A stretch of DNA of 64,000 nucleotides from Mucilaginibacter sp. SJ (GCF_028993635.1 NZ_CP118631.1:868001-932000), one strand, 5' to 3'; shown: positions 43,671-53,001, counted from the stretch's first letter. The notes: generated from the sequence alone by a model not told the origin. Translations and numbers: made by a program.

Positions 43671-44585
43671 CTATGCCCAGTTAATGCCTTTTTTTAGTAA
43701 AGATAGTGTTTTTTCCTCTTCACTGCCAGTTACCGGATGATAGTCATAAACCCATTTGGCCGTAGGCGGCAGGCTCATTAATATTGATTCAATCCGGCCA
43801 TTGGTTTCGAGCCCGAATTTGGTGCCGGCATCATAAACCAGGTTAAATTCTGCATAGCGGCTGCGGCGCTGGTATTGGAAAAGCTGTTGCGCTTCGGTAA
43901 ATGATTTATCGCGATTTCGGTTAACCAACTCAGTATATAAGGGTGCAAAAGAGCGGCCAACAGATTTTGAAAACTCAAAGATATCTTCCCAGCTTAACTC
44001 ATCATTAGCGGTAAGCCTGTCGTAAAATATGCCGCCTATTCCACGGGTTTCATTACGGTGTTTGATGAAGAAGTAATCATCAGCCCATTTTTTAAACCGC
44101 GGGTAAAAATCGGCATAGTATTGATCACACACAGCTTTTAGGCCGGCATGAAAAAAACGGGCGTCATCTTCTGTTACATAATGAGGCGTTAGATCTATGC
44201 CCCCGCCAAACCAGCGAACCGGTTTCTGGCTGTCGCCCATGGTTGATGGCATTTCAAAGTAGCGGATATTCATGTGGATGATAGGTACCAGCGGGTGATT
44301 GGGGTGGATCACAATTGATACACCGGTGGCAAAAAAATCATCCTGCTCAACCTGCAGGGCACGCTTCATGGTATCGGGCAAATGACCGTGAACCGCCGAA
44401 AAGTTAACCCCGCCCTTTTCAAGGATGTTGCCGTTCTGGATAACCCGGGTACGCCCCCCGCCTCCGCCCTCGCGCTCCCAGATCTCCTCCTCAAATTTTG
44501 CGGCGCCATCTAATTGCTCAAGTGCGGTGCAGATCTCATTCTGTATTTGTTTATAATCTTCGGCTATTTGTTCTTTGCTGATCAT
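43671..44585 (-). CDS. hemF: oxygen-dependent coproporphyrinogen III oxidase
   Basis: Decarboxylates coproporphyrinogen III to protoporphyrinogen IX with molecular oxygen, a late step of heme synthesis in the cytosol. The 304 residues match the family: Trp-Glu-Arg-Glu-Gly-Gly-Gly-Gly-Gly-Arg-Thr near 36, Val-His-Gly-His-Leu-Pro near 65, Trp-Phe-Gly-Gly-Gly-Ile-Asp-Leu-Thr-Pro near 123, and Arg-Gly-Ile-Gly-Gly-Ile-Phe-Tyr-Asp near 180. The upstream 284 bases hold repeated motifs that may be operators. Confidence 0.97.
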   Translation of the reverse strand: MISKEQIAEDYKQIQNEICTALEQLDGAAKFEEEIWEREGGGGGRTRVIQNGNILEKGGVNFSAVHGHLPDTMKRALQVEQDDFFATGVSIVIHPNHPLVPIIHMNIRYFEMPSTMGDSQKPVRWFGGGIDLTPHYVTEDDARFFHAGLKAVCDQYYADFYPRFKKWADDYFFIKHRNETRGIGGIFYDRLTANDELSWEDIFEFSKSVGRSFAPLYTELVNRNRDKSFTEAQQLFQYQRRSRYAEFNLVYDAGTKFGLETNGRIESILMSLPPTAKWVYDYHPVTGSEEEKTLSLLKKGINWA

Positions 44586-44681
44586 AGGCTGTAAAAGTAA
44601 TGAATTTTGGGAATTGCAGCGGAAGGCCTTTTTTCAACGCGGAAACCCATAGCTACCCGCATTTACAGCCGATAGTGGAAA

Positions 44682-44861
44682 GTGTTCAACTTTTTTAGGT
44701 GTGAACACCCCGTAAAAACAAATCAATTGATAATCAATGATTTAGATGTTCATTATTTTAACACCAAAAACATAAACAACTGATAATCAATGCTTGTGTT
44801 TTTAACATTGGGTTAAACGGAACATTTTTGAACACCTGTTTTTTTTAAAAATTGAACACCT
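44682..44861. promoter_or_regulatory. repeat-rich region upstream of hemF
   Basis: Two direct copies of CAA(T/C)TGATAATCAATG lie 53 bases apart (44724-44739 and 44777-44792). Four GAACAC words occur: inverted at 44682-44690 (GTGTTCAAC), direct at 44701-44709, 44829-44837 and 44853-44861. No coding sequence is visible. The layout suggests binding sites for one or two regulators of hemF, or a decayed repeat. Confidence 0.45.
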
Positions 44862-44869
44862 CGGAGATT

Positions 44870-46102
44870 TTAACTTATCTCTACGTAATTCAAATCTTTG
44901 CTGAAGGTTTCTTTTAACTGACTTAAAGAGAATAGTGCGATCACTGTAAGTATGCCCATCATAATATACCCCCCTGATATCATTCCATGTTTTTTCGCAA
45001 AGAAATCAAATGCAGTATTTATAGGGATAAGTGCCCCACGTACAAAGTTAGGAACGGTAGTGGTTACCGTAGACCGAAGGTTTGTGCCAAATTGCTCGGC
45101 CGCTATAGTAACAAAGGTAGCCCAATAGCCAACTGTGCATCCCATAAAAAAGCTTAGCCATATAAACTGCTCTGAGGTTATTCCTTTTGTGCTCAAATAA
45201 GCACTTACGCTAACTATTGAAAGCAATAAGAATACAAGCATGGTAATCTTTCTTGATTTGGTAACCTGTGCAAGCAAACCTGCAAAAATATCACCAATGG
45301 CTATCCCAATATACGAGTACATGATGCCGGCACCCGCTTTTAATTCCTGCGGGGCACCGAGTGCAGTTCCAAATTCCTTTGCCTGAGTAATAAGCACACC
45401 TACCACATACCATAACGGCGCACCGATCAAAATGCAGTATAAGTATTTCAAAAAGCGTTTACGATCATTAAATAACATCAACACATTACCTTTGGAAACA
45501 TTGCTTTCGGCCACATTTTTATACATTCCTGATTCAAATGTGCCTAACCTTAACAGCAACAGAACTATGCCAAGGCCGCCCCCAACAAAGTAAGCATTTC
45601 GCCAACCTAAATGAGCCACCTGGGCTGCGGCCACCGCGCCAAATAAACCAATTACGGCAACAATCATAGTGCCATAACCGCGTTTCTCTTTGCTTAACGT
45701 TTCACTCACAAGTGTAATTCCTGCACCTAATTCACCCGCAAGACCAATGCCGGCTATAAAACGAACAATGGCGTACGTGTTGATGTCATGTACCAGTCCG
45801 TTTACAAAGTTTGCTATTGAGTATAAAAGTATCGAACCAAATAAAACCCTGATCCTGCCAAATTTATCGCCTATAATTCCCCATATAAGGCCTCCTAACA
45901 GCAACCCAAACATCTGTATGTTAATAACATATACGCCTTGCGGCTTAAGAGCTATTTCTGGAATACCTATTGCCCGGAGACTGTCAACACGTACAATCGA
46001 AAATATAACGAGATCATATATATCAACAAAATAGCCCAGGGAAGCAACAAGTACTAAGAAAACAGCGTTCCTTGTGGCTTTGGCGTTGGTAGCATCGGTC
46101 AT
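44870..46102 (-). CDS. MFS transporter
   Basis: A 410-residue inner-membrane transporter of the major facilitator superfamily with about twelve helices. Visible are Asp-Ile-Tyr-Asp-Leu-Val-Ile-Phe near 28, the loop 2-3 motif Gly-Asp-Lys-Phe-Gly-Arg-Ile-Arg-Val near 77, and Arg-Phe-Ile-Ala-Gly-Ile-Gly-Leu-Ala-Gly-Glu-Leu near 112, typical of the metabolite:H+ or aromatic-acid symporter branch. The frame is open to 46183, across a terminator, so I choose the ATG at 46102. Substrate unknown. Confidence 0.88.
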   Translation of the reverse strand: MTDATNAKATRNAVFLVLVASLGYFVDIYDLVIFSIVRVDSLRAIGIPEIALKPQGVYVINIQMFGLLLGGLIWGIIGDKFGRIRVLFGSILLYSIANFVNGLVHDINTYAIVRFIAGIGLAGELGAGITLVSETLSKEKRGYGTMIVAVIGLFGAVAAAQVAHLGWRNAYFVGGGLGIVLLLLRLGTFESGMYKNVAESNVSKGNVLMLFNDRKRFLKYLYCILIGAPLWYVVGVLITQAKEFGTALGAPQELKAGAGIMYSYIGIAIGDIFAGLLAQVTKSRKITMLVFLLLSIVSVSAYLSTKGITSEQFIWLSFFMGCTVGYWATFVTIAAEQFGTNLRSTVTTTVPNFVRGALIPINTAFDFFAKKHGMISGGYIMMGILTVIALFSLSQLKETFSKDLNYVEIS

Positions 46103-46166
46103 AGCTTGTAAAAATTGGTTGGCTAATGTAGGGGATTTATGATGATAAAAACAAAAAAAACGGCAC

Positions 46167-46197
46167 AAAAAAACCCCTGTCATGACAGAGGTTTTGT
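46167..46197 (-). terminator. terminator of the cold-shock gene
   Basis: Read on the minus strand, AAAACCTCTGTCA-TGACAGGGGTTTTTTT forms a stem with a U-run, 32 bases after the csp stop. Confidence 0.8.
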
Positions 46198-46228
46198 AAG
46201 TAAATCTTGCTCAATAATTTTATATATT

Positions 46229-46426
46229 TTATGCTTTTTTAACGTTTACTGCCTGTAATCCTTTTCTTCCCTCTTCTACATCATACGTGACGCTGTCATT
46301 ATCCTTAATAGCATTTACACCGCCTTGCACGTCTTTAAAGTGTACAAAAAGATCCTTACCTTCTTCGGTAATAATAAAGCCGTAGCCTTTTTGTGTGTTA
46401 AACCATTTTACTTTTCCAGTTTTCAT
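46229..46426 (-). CDS. cold-shock domain protein
   Basis: A 65-residue single-stranded nucleic-acid-binding protein of the CspA family that melts RNA structure. RNP1 (Lys-Gly-Tyr-Gly-Phe-Ile, 13-18) and RNP2 (Leu-Phe-Val-His-Phe, 26-30) are intact, and the start Thr-Gly-Lys-Val-Lys-Trp-Phe-Asn is canonical. The 138-base leader before the peroxiredoxin stop could hold the temperature-responsive 5' region usual for csp genes, but I cannot show a fold. Confidence 0.95.
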   Translation of the reverse strand: MKTGKVKWFNTQKGYGFIITEEGKDLFVHFKDVQGGVNAIKDNDSVTYDVEEGRKGLQAVNVKKA

Positions 46427-46564
46427 AATTATAATAATCGTAATAAAAAATTCGTGTTAAGATCAACTAAAACCAAACTGAAAACAAAATAGGCTATTGG
46501 TTCAGAAGGAATAGATACCCTGCTTCCCTCAAATATATAAAATTATTAAATAAACCAAATAAAA

Positions 46565-47200
46565 TTATTTATTTGGTTGTGGTGTCAGGCGCAAATAGGG
46601 CTTAACTGCTGTAAAACCCTTTGGAAATTTGGCAGGGATATCTTCAGTTTTAATTGCCGGCACTACTACCACGTCCTCCCCTTCTTTCCAGTCGGCTGGT
46701 GTTGCCACGCTGTAATTGGCGGTTAACTGCAATGAGTCAATAACCCTTAAAATTTCCTGGAAGTTACGGCCGGTTGATGCAGGGTAAGTGATGATCAGCT
46801 TAACTGCTTTATCCGGGCCAATAATAAACAATGAGCGCACTGTGGCATTTACCGAAGCATTTGGGTGGATCATATCATAAGCTTCAGAAATTTTGCGGTC
46901 TTCATCGGCAATGATCGGAAAGTTAACTTCAACACCCTGTGTTTCGTTAATGTCCTGGATCCAGCCGTGGTGCGATTCAACCGAGTCAACACTAAGTGCC
47001 AATACTTTAACATTGCGTTTAGTGAATTCATCTTTTAAAGCGGCAGTTTTGCCAAGTTCAGTGGTACATACAGGTGTATAATCGCCAGGGTGCGAGAATA
47101 GCACGCCCCAGCTATCCCCTAAATATTCGTAAAAGTCAATTTCGCCTTCTGATGTTTTTGCTTTGAAGTTTGGCGCTTTATCGCCCAGTCTTAAACTCAT
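46565..47200 (-). CDS. 1-Cys peroxiredoxin (Prx6 type)
   Basis: Reduces hydrogen peroxide and alkyl peroxides. The 211-residue length and the active site Pro-Gly-Asp-Tyr-Thr-Pro-Val-Cys-Thr-Thr-Glu-Leu fit the Prx6 group. A Cys-Pro-type resolving cysteine near the C-terminus is absent, as expected for 1-Cys enzymes. The frame extends to 47248, but the normal Met-Ser-Leu-Arg-Leu-Gly-Asp start is at 47200. It is divergent from the GH15 gene. Confidence 0.93.
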   Translation of the reverse strand: MSLRLGDKAPNFKAKTSEGEIDFYEYLGDSWGVLFSHPGDYTPVCTTELGKTAALKDEFTKRNVKVLALSVDSVESHHGWIQDINETQGVEVNFPIIADEDRKISEAYDMIHPNASVNATVRSLFIIGPDKAVKLIITYPASTGRNFQEILRVIDSLQLTANYSVATPADWKEGEDVVVVPAIKTEDIPAKFPKGFTAVKPYLRLTPQPNK

Positions 47201-47345
47201 GATGATAGATTTTTTATGGTAATTTAATACGACTAAGTTACTATACATTCATAAACAAATGCAAACAAACTTTAAATAATCATATTATTTACGCCAACAT
47301 TACAAAGGCTGTGTTGTTGAAGTTTGAAATTAATAACAGCTATCT

Positions 47346-49130
47346 ATGAGTAAACACACCTATGATACCGGTATAATTGGCAATTGCGCCTTTTTAGCCC
47401 ATATTAATAAAAACACCAATGTCGACTGGCTGTGCTGGCCCCGGTTCGACAGCACCTTTATTTTTGGCGGCTTGCTTGATAAAGATAAGGGCGGCGAATT
47501 CTCGATCCGTCCGGAAGGGGAATACACCACCAACCAACATTACCTGGAAAATACCAATATTTTAATTACTGAAATATGCCCTGCAAGCGGCGGCAAATAC
47601 CGCATAACCGATTTTGCACCAAGATTTTACCAGCATCAGCGTTATTATAAACCATTAATGCTGATCAGGAAAATTGAGGTTATTGAGGGCTCACCGCGCA
47701 TCATTGTTAAATGCGCGCCGGTATCTGAATATGGTGCTGTTAAATTGAGTGTAAACCGTGGCAGCAATCATATCCAATATCTGGGCGGCGAAGAAAGTAT
47801 TCGCCTTACCACCAATATCCCTATAAGTTATGTTTTTGATGGGCAGGCTTTTGTACTCAATGAAACCAAGTATCTGGCCATGACCTACGGCGAACCGCTT
47901 GAAGCGCCGCTCATCAGCACAGCTGATCGGTTTTTGGCCGAAACTGTGCAGTACTGGCGTACATGGATCAAACACTCATCCATTGCCACTTATTTTCAGC
48001 CTTTTGTAATCCGCTCTGCTTTGGCCCTTAAAATACACCAGTATGAAGACACCGGCGCCATTATCGCCGCGAGCACCACAAGCCTGCCCGAATCGCCGGG
48101 AAGCGGCCGCAACTGGGATTATCGTTATTGCTGGCTGCGCGATACTTATTACGTAATAACCGCGCTAAACCACATTGGCCATTTTGAGGAGATGGAAAAG
48201 TATTTCGGTTATGTTACCGATATCACTTTCTCTGAAATGGAACGCTACCAGCCGCTTTATGGCATTACCGGTAAAAAGGACCTTGTGGAGAATATTTTAA
48301 CGGATTTAGCGGGCTACATGGGCAACCAGCCGGTGCGGATTGGCAACCAGGCATCCGAACACATTCAGAATGACATCTACGGCCAGGTATTGATCTCCCT
48401 CCTCCCATTATACACCGATCATCGTTTTGTTTTTTCGGAACGAAAAGATTCGGTTCACTGGATAGCGTTCCTGTTGAGTAAGATAGAGCATACCATTGAT
48501 GAAAAAGATGCCGGCATTTGGGAGTTCAGGAATATGGCCAACATTCATTGTTACAGCAACCTGTTTCAATGGGCAGGCGCATCCGCTGCCGAAAAAATGG
48601 CGCGTACCATCCAAAACCAGGAGATGATTGATAAGGCCATTTCTCTTAAAGAACGTGCGGCCGCGCATATCGAGAGCTGCTATGACCCGGTGCGCAAAGT
48701 TTACACCAACTCGGCCGGGAGCAGTAACCTTGACGCCAGCACTTTGCAATTGATTATGATGAACTATCTTGACCCAAATTCGCAGAAAGCGAAGGATCAT
48801 TTAGTTGCATTAGAAAAAGAGCTAAAGACACCTAACGGATTATTTTACAGGTATTTATATACAGACGATTTTGGTAAGCCTAAAACTACTTTCCTGATCT
48901 GTGCATTTTGGTATGTAGAAGCGCTGGCTGCTGTTGGCCGTTTGGATGATGCCCAGCGCGAGTTTGGCAACCTATTGCAGTACTCCAATCACCTGTTGCT
49001 CTTTAGCGAAGATGTTGATGAGCGCGACGGAAGCCAATGGGGCAATTTCCCCCAGGCTTACAGTCATGTGGGGTTGATGAACGCGGCGTACCGGATTGCC
49101 ATGAAATTGGACAGGCCGATATTTTTGTAG
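47346..49130 (+). CDS. glycoside hydrolase family 15 protein
   Basis: A 594-residue GH15 enzyme (glucoamylase or acid trehalase group). The N-terminal beta-sandwich carries Asp-Trp-Leu-Cys-Trp-Pro-Arg-Phe-Asp near 27-35. The (alpha/alpha)6 domain has the family signature Arg-Asn-Trp-Asp-Tyr-Arg-Tyr-Cys-Trp-Leu-Arg-Asp near 256-267 and a general base Glu in the Phe-Ser-Glu-Asp-Val-Asp segment near 555. No signal peptide is seen, so it acts in the cytosol. The trehalose-phosphate synthase/phosphatase gene is nearby, so trehalose or a small alpha-glucan is a plausible substrate. Confidence 0.9.
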   Translation: MSKHTYDTGIIGNCAFLAHINKNTNVDWLCWPRFDSTFIFGGLLDKDKGGEFSIRPEGEYTTNQHYLENTNILITEICPASGGKYRITDFAPRFYQHQRYYKPLMLIRKIEVIEGSPRIIVKCAPVSEYGAVKLSVNRGSNHIQYLGGEESIRLTTNIPISYVFDGQAFVLNETKYLAMTYGEPLEAPLISTADRFLAETVQYWRTWIKHSSIATYFQPFVIRSALALKIHQYEDTGAIIAASTTSLPESPGSGRNWDYRYCWLRDTYYVITALNHIGHFEEMEKYFGYVTDITFSEMERYQPLYGITGKKDLVENILTDLAGYMGNQPVRIGNQASEHIQNDIYGQVLISLLPLYTDHRFVFSERKDSVHWIAFLLSKIEHTIDEKDAGIWEFRNMANIHCYSNLFQWAGASAAEKMARTIQNQEMIDKAISLKERAAAHIESCYDPVRKVYTNSAGSSNLDASTLQLIMMNYLDPNSQKAKDHLVALEKELKTPNGLFYRYLYTDDFGKPKTTFLICAFWYVEALAAVGRLDDAQREFGNLLQYSNHLLLFSEDVDERDGSQWGNFPQAYSHVGLMNAAYRIAMKLDRPIFL

Positions 49131-49165
49131 GATTAATATTCTCTTGCATAAATTGTTGGCAGATA

Positions 49166-49198
49166 AGACTTACGAAGTTTCTAAAACTTCGTAAGTCT
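49166..49198. repeat. perfect 15-base hairpin AGACTTACGAAGTTT
   Basis: AGACTTACGAAGTTT (49166-49180) pairs perfectly with 49184-49198 over a 3-base loop, in the convergent gap between GH15 and the MBL-fold gene. There is no T-run. From general experience, similar ACTTCGTAAGT palindromes recur in this family of bacteria. Confidence 0.75.
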
Positions 49199-49229
49199 GG
49201 ATTAAGTAATTCGCTATTCACCTAAATAA

Positions 49230-50078
49230 TTACCTGATCTCCACTACTCCATCCGCTACCTTTGGAAAGATCTCAAGCTGCCTGCCATCATGCCCGGGAA
49301 TGATAAATTTAACGTCGCTTGCAAGTGTTTTCATCCGTTTCATTGCCTTAACATAGCCTGGCGGATCAAGCGTGCCACCTTGCGAAGGTGGTACTAAATG
49401 TTCAAGGCTGTAATAGATCCAGATATTATCAGATGCTATTACCACCCTGTTTTTCCCGGTTTGTACCAGCACATATTGCGAATTGTAGGTATGCTTTGAA
49501 CCGGTATAAACTTTTATACCTTTAATGACCTCTTTATCGTCGCCGTCTATCAGCTTGAGCCTGCCTGCCAAGTTTAAATTTACCATGTTAATAACATCAC
49601 GCCTGGCATAACCACCTGCCTCTCCCGCTTTTTGCCATGCTGCGCCTGTAAAAAACTCATAATCCAGCTTTTGCATCCAAACCTTAGCTTTCGGGAAAAG
49701 GCTTAAACCATCTATATGATCCCAATGGGGGTGGCTTAAAATAATATCGGTTATATCCTGGGGCTTTACACCAAGCTTTAAAAGCGCCGAGTCAGGGCGT
49801 TGATAGGTTTTAAGTTTAAATTCTTTAGCATCTTCAATATCGTGCAAAAAGCCGGCATCAACCAAAATATTTTTGCCGTTGCTACCTTTGATAAGCCATG
49901 CCATAAAATCAATTTTAACAGGCTCATTTTTGGGACCATTCAACGCCCAATCGCCCACTTTAAATGGATATCCCGATTCGGCGAATTTTACGGCATAAAT
50001 TTTATAGACCGGGGTTTGCGCATAAATGATATGGCAACTAAGCATTAATGCAAAAACAAGCAGGCTGATTTTTTTCAT
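49230..50078 (-). CDS. MBL-fold hydrolase, N-acyl homoserine lactonase-like, secreted
   Basis: A 282-residue metallo-beta-lactamase-fold enzyme with a signal peptide ending near Ile-Tyr-Ala-Gln (about residue 21). The dinuclear metal motif His-Pro-His-Trp-Asp-His is near 114-119, with further ligands in Gly-Ser-Lys-His-Thr near 190, Ala-Ser-Asp-Asn near 212 and Pro-Gly-His-Asp near 260. This resembles the AiiA-type lactonase subfamily that opens acyl-homoserine lactones, but related enzymes act on other lactones or esters, so substrate is open. Confidence 0.85.
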   Translation of the reverse strand: MKKISLLVFALMLSCHIIYAQTPVYKIYAVKFAESGYPFKVGDWALNGPKNEPVKIDFMAWLIKGSNGKNILVDAGFLHDIEDAKEFKLKTYQRPDSALLKLGVKPQDITDIILSHPHWDHIDGLSLFPKAKVWMQKLDYEFFTGAAWQKAGEAGGYARRDVINMVNLNLAGRLKLIDGDDKEVIKGIKVYTGSKHTYNSQYVLVQTGKNRVVIASDNIWIYYSLEHLVPPSQGGTLDPPGYVKAMKRMKTLASDVKFIIPGHDGRQLEIFPKVADGVVEIR

Positions 50079-50107
50079 AAAAGGTTACATTATCGCGAAC
50101 CGAATAT

Positions 50108-50137
50108 AAAAAATGCCCGCGGCTAAACCGCAGGCAT
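50108..50137 (-). terminator. terminator after the otsAB gene
   Basis: On the minus strand, ATGCCTGCGG-TTTAG-CCGCGGGCATTTTTT forms a GC-rich stem with a U-run. It lies 30 bases after the OtsA-OtsB stop codon. Confidence 0.85.
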
Positions 50138-50166
50138 AAATAATTTTTAAACTAAACTATTCAACC

Positions 50167-52374
50167 CTACTTGTCTGCCGGTTCCTCAACCGGCGTATAC
50201 TTAGCAAAACTGGTAAGTAATTTCCTAACCTCCGATGGGTTTCGCAGGTAAAATTTAGCTGCCGAAAGATTACTGCCAACTTTAATGGTAATAGCACTTT
50301 CGGGCAGGGCTTTAAAGATATCTTCGTCGGTATAATCATCGCCGAAAGCTATAATGAAATCATAATCACGGCCTTCGGTAAGTGTTAAAGCGGCTTTACC
50401 CTTATTAATATCCATATTCTTCACTTCCAGCACCTTATCCCCTGCCAGTAGCTGTAACCCTTTATCGCTTGCAAGATATTTAAGATTGTTCATCAACTCG
50501 TTGGCCCTCAGCTCGCCCAGGCCGGCCTGGGCTTTGCGGTAATGCCAAACCAGCGAGTATGTTTTCTCTTCAATGAACGAGCCCGGTGTACGGTCGACAT
50601 AGGTTTCCAATATCGGATAAATATCATGTTTCCATTGGTCGGTTAGCCCACTTATTTTATGCCATAAAGTGCCGGGTTGCTTAAACCATGAACCATGTTC
50701 GGCAATAAGATAGATGTCGTTCTCCTTAAACCAATCATCGAGGTTTTCATGCTTTCGCCCGCTAATTAAAACCAATTGATTTGCAGGATCTTCCGCGAGT
50801 TTATTGATGACATTGTACAACTCCTTATCGGGAGTGGCCTGATCGATATTTGATTTGAAATTCACCAGTGTGCCGTCATAATCCAAAAATATAATCCGCT
50901 TTTTAGTTTTGATATAACGGTTAATAATGCTTTGTTCGGTAGTGTTGCTTACATGCCTGGCCTGCATGGAGCGCTGCATGAGTTTTACTTCTTTCAGCCT
51001 GTCCATAAAAATTTTAACCCAATGCGATGTATTGAACTTTGCTACAAGCTGCCGCATCGGGATCATGCGCCGGCGCTGTTCTTCAAGCGGCATATTGATA
51101 GCCTGTAAAATGGCCCGGCAAACTTCCCCGGTATTATTAGGGTTAACAATTATAGCGTCTATAAGTTCTTTAGATGATCCTGCCATTTCACTCATAATCA
51201 ACACACCGTCATTATTTATCCGACTGGCGACATACTCTTTACTTACCAGGTTCATGCCGTCGCGCATGGGAGTAACCAAACAAACATCGGCCGAGTAGTA
51301 GAGTGCCGACAGGGTTTCGATGGGGAATGAGCGATAGTAATAGTGCACCGGGCTCCAGTCCATAGTGCGATACAAGGCATTGATCTTCCCTACTTTTTTA
51401 TCTATTTCATCCCGAAGGTGAGCGTATTGCGGTACCGTATCCCGGGATGGAACCACGATCATGTAAAGCGTAATGTGCTCAATACATTCCGGGCATTGTT
51501 CAAGCAGCAGCTCAAAAGCTTCCAGCCTTTGCAGGATCCCCTTGCTGTAATCAAGCCTGTCTATAGAAAGGATTAGCTTTTTGTTCTGGAAATTCTCTTT
51601 AATAAGCTCAATCTGCTGTTTCACATCGTCCTGCAGCGGTAATGATGAATACCTTTTTTCATCGATACCCATCGGGAACGACTCGATAACAACCGAGCGC
51701 TCGCCATTGCTGATGATATTGGCACTGGATGTTACCGGCAGCAGCCGTGTAGCCGCACCTAAAAAGTGGCGCACATCATCAAATGTATGTAAACCGATCA
51801 GATCGGCGCCAAGCATTCCATCCAACAGTTCCGAACGCCACGGGATTAACCTGAACATTTCATTTGACGGGAAAGGAATATGGAGGAAAAAGCCAATAGA
51901 AACATCCGGCAACTCCTGCCTAACCAGGGCGGGTAATAATAGCAACTGGTAATCGTGGATCCAGATCACATCGCCGGGCCCGGCGATGCTCAGGATCATA
52001 TCCCTGAACTTTTTATTTACCGCTTTATAGTAATCCCAGTTTGATTGTTTGTATGCAGCATAAGTTGAAGCGTAGTAATGAAAAACGGGCCATAAAACCT
52101 CGTTGCTGAAACCTTCGTAGTATTGGTTGATCTCTTCCTGATCTAAAAAAACAGGGATCAGGCTTAACTCTTTTAATTCTTTTGTAACCTGGTCTTTATC
52201 TTCCTGCTCTGCAACTTCTATTCCGGGCCAGCCTATCCATACGTTATCGCCCTGTTTATATATTGAACCTAAACCGGTAGCTAATCCTCCCTCGCTTGGT
52301 GATGAATGGTATGCACCATCAGTTTTGGAAATTTTAACAGGCAAACGGTTTGATACAATTATTGTTTTCGACAT
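50167..52374 (-). CDS. bifunctional trehalose-6-phosphate synthase/phosphatase
   Basis: A fused enzyme that makes trehalose in two steps: UDP-glucose plus glucose-6-phosphate to trehalose-6-phosphate, then dephosphorylation. Residues 1 to about 470 are the GT20 synthase (Val-Ser-Asn-Arg-Leu-Pro-Val at 7-13, Trp-Ile-His-Asp-Tyr-Gln-Leu near 130, Arg-Leu-Asp-Tyr-Ser-Lys-Gly near 270). Residues about 490-735 are the HAD phosphatase with Asp-Tyr-Asp-Gly-Thr-Leu near 498 and Gly-Asp-Asp-Tyr-Thr-Asp-Glu near 683. The 735 residues fit an intact two-domain OtsA-OtsB fusion. It converges on the GH15 enzyme. Confidence 0.95.
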   Translation of the reverse strand: MSKTIIVSNRLPVKISKTDGAYHSSPSEGGLATGLGSIYKQGDNVWIGWPGIEVAEQEDKDQVTKELKELSLIPVFLDQEEINQYYEGFSNEVLWPVFHYYASTYAAYKQSNWDYYKAVNKKFRDMILSIAGPGDVIWIHDYQLLLLPALVRQELPDVSIGFFLHIPFPSNEMFRLIPWRSELLDGMLGADLIGLHTFDDVRHFLGAATRLLPVTSSANIISNGERSVVIESFPMGIDEKRYSSLPLQDDVKQQIELIKENFQNKKLILSIDRLDYSKGILQRLEAFELLLEQCPECIEHITLYMIVVPSRDTVPQYAHLRDEIDKKVGKINALYRTMDWSPVHYYYRSFPIETLSALYYSADVCLVTPMRDGMNLVSKEYVASRINNDGVLIMSEMAGSSKELIDAIIVNPNNTGEVCRAILQAINMPLEEQRRRMIPMRQLVAKFNTSHWVKIFMDRLKEVKLMQRSMQARHVSNTTEQSIINRYIKTKKRIIFLDYDGTLVNFKSNIDQATPDKELYNVINKLAEDPANQLVLISGRKHENLDDWFKENDIYLIAEHGSWFKQPGTLWHKISGLTDQWKHDIYPILETYVDRTPGSFIEEKTYSLVWHYRKAQAGLGELRANELMNNLKYLASDKGLQLLAGDKVLEVKNMDINKGKAALTLTEGRDYDFIIAFGDDYTDEDIFKALPESAITIKVGSNLSAAKFYLRNPSEVRKLLTSFAKYTPVEEPADK

Positions 52375-52469
52375 ATGAAGTAAATATTAATTAATATTTA
52401 AAAGACGAAAACACCTTTTTTGTTTTATGAAAAGAGGCTTTATGACATAAAAGTGTGATTTATAATCAT

Positions 52470-52503
52470 AAAAAAAGCCGTCCTGATATTCGGGACGGCT
52501 TTC
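52470..52503 (-). terminator. terminator of the PepSY-like gene
   Basis: AAAGCCGTCC-CGAATATCA-GGACGGCTTT on the minus strand with a U-run, 22 bases after the stop codon at 52525. Confidence 0.85.
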
Positions 52504-52524
52504 CATTGTTATAATTTTTCGGAG

Positions 52525-53001
52525 TTATTTTACTTGTTGGAAAAACTCGATGTTAGCTTGTTGAGTAATCCTTACCAAAACTTCATGTTTGTCGTTTTTC
52601 AAGTCAACAAAATATGAAGTTGGCTCGATAGCGTCATTGATTGAAGTGTTAGCCTGGTAAACGATAACTTCGCCTACTTCGTAACCTTTGTAATCGCTGT
52701 TGATTTGTTTAAGGGCTTTTGCAGGGATAGCTTTGTTGTCAACACGTTGAGTTGTACCTAAAAACTCGCCTTGCAGGTTGTAGAAAGCAGTTTTTTGAAC
52801 GCCATCAACAGTGAAAGTAGCTTTTTGAACGTTTTTGGTTACAGTCCAGTTAACGTTGGTAGCTTCAGCGAAGTCAGCAGTAAAGCCGTGTAATGCTACG
52901 TAAGAAACGTTGGTACCACCATCTGATTTTTTGCCACCATCAGCGAAAGCGTTAACGGTAAATAAGGCTGCAGTTGCTATTGTTAAAAATATCTTTTTCA
53001 T
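52525..53001 (-). CDS. secreted PepSY-like domain protein
   Basis: A 158-residue protein with a signal peptide (cleavage near Ala-Phe-Ala-Asp, about residue 20). The body matches the small periplasmic PepSY-like proteins of Bacteroidota: Asn-Val-Asn-Trp-Thr-Val near 49, Thr-Phe-Thr-Val-Asp-Gly-Val-Gln-Lys-Thr-Ala-Phe-Tyr-Asn near 62-75, and Asp-Tyr-Lys-Gly-Tyr-Glu near 103. Function unknown. It forms a single-gene unit with its own terminators. Confidence 0.75.
   Translation of the reverse strand: MKKIFLTIATAALFTVNAFADGGKKSDGGTNVSYVALHGFTADFAEATNVNWTVTKNVQKATFTVDGVQKTAFYNLQGEFLGTTQRVDNKAIPAKALKQINSDYKGYEVGEVIVYQANTSINDAIEPTSYFVDLKNDKHEVLVRITQQANIEFFQQVK

Noticed and set aside
44586-44869. 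tRNA or small RNA gene in the repeat-rich hemF upstream region
   Set aside because: No cloverleaf, T-loop (GTTCRANNC) or CCA-type end is visible; the repeats are better read as binding sites.
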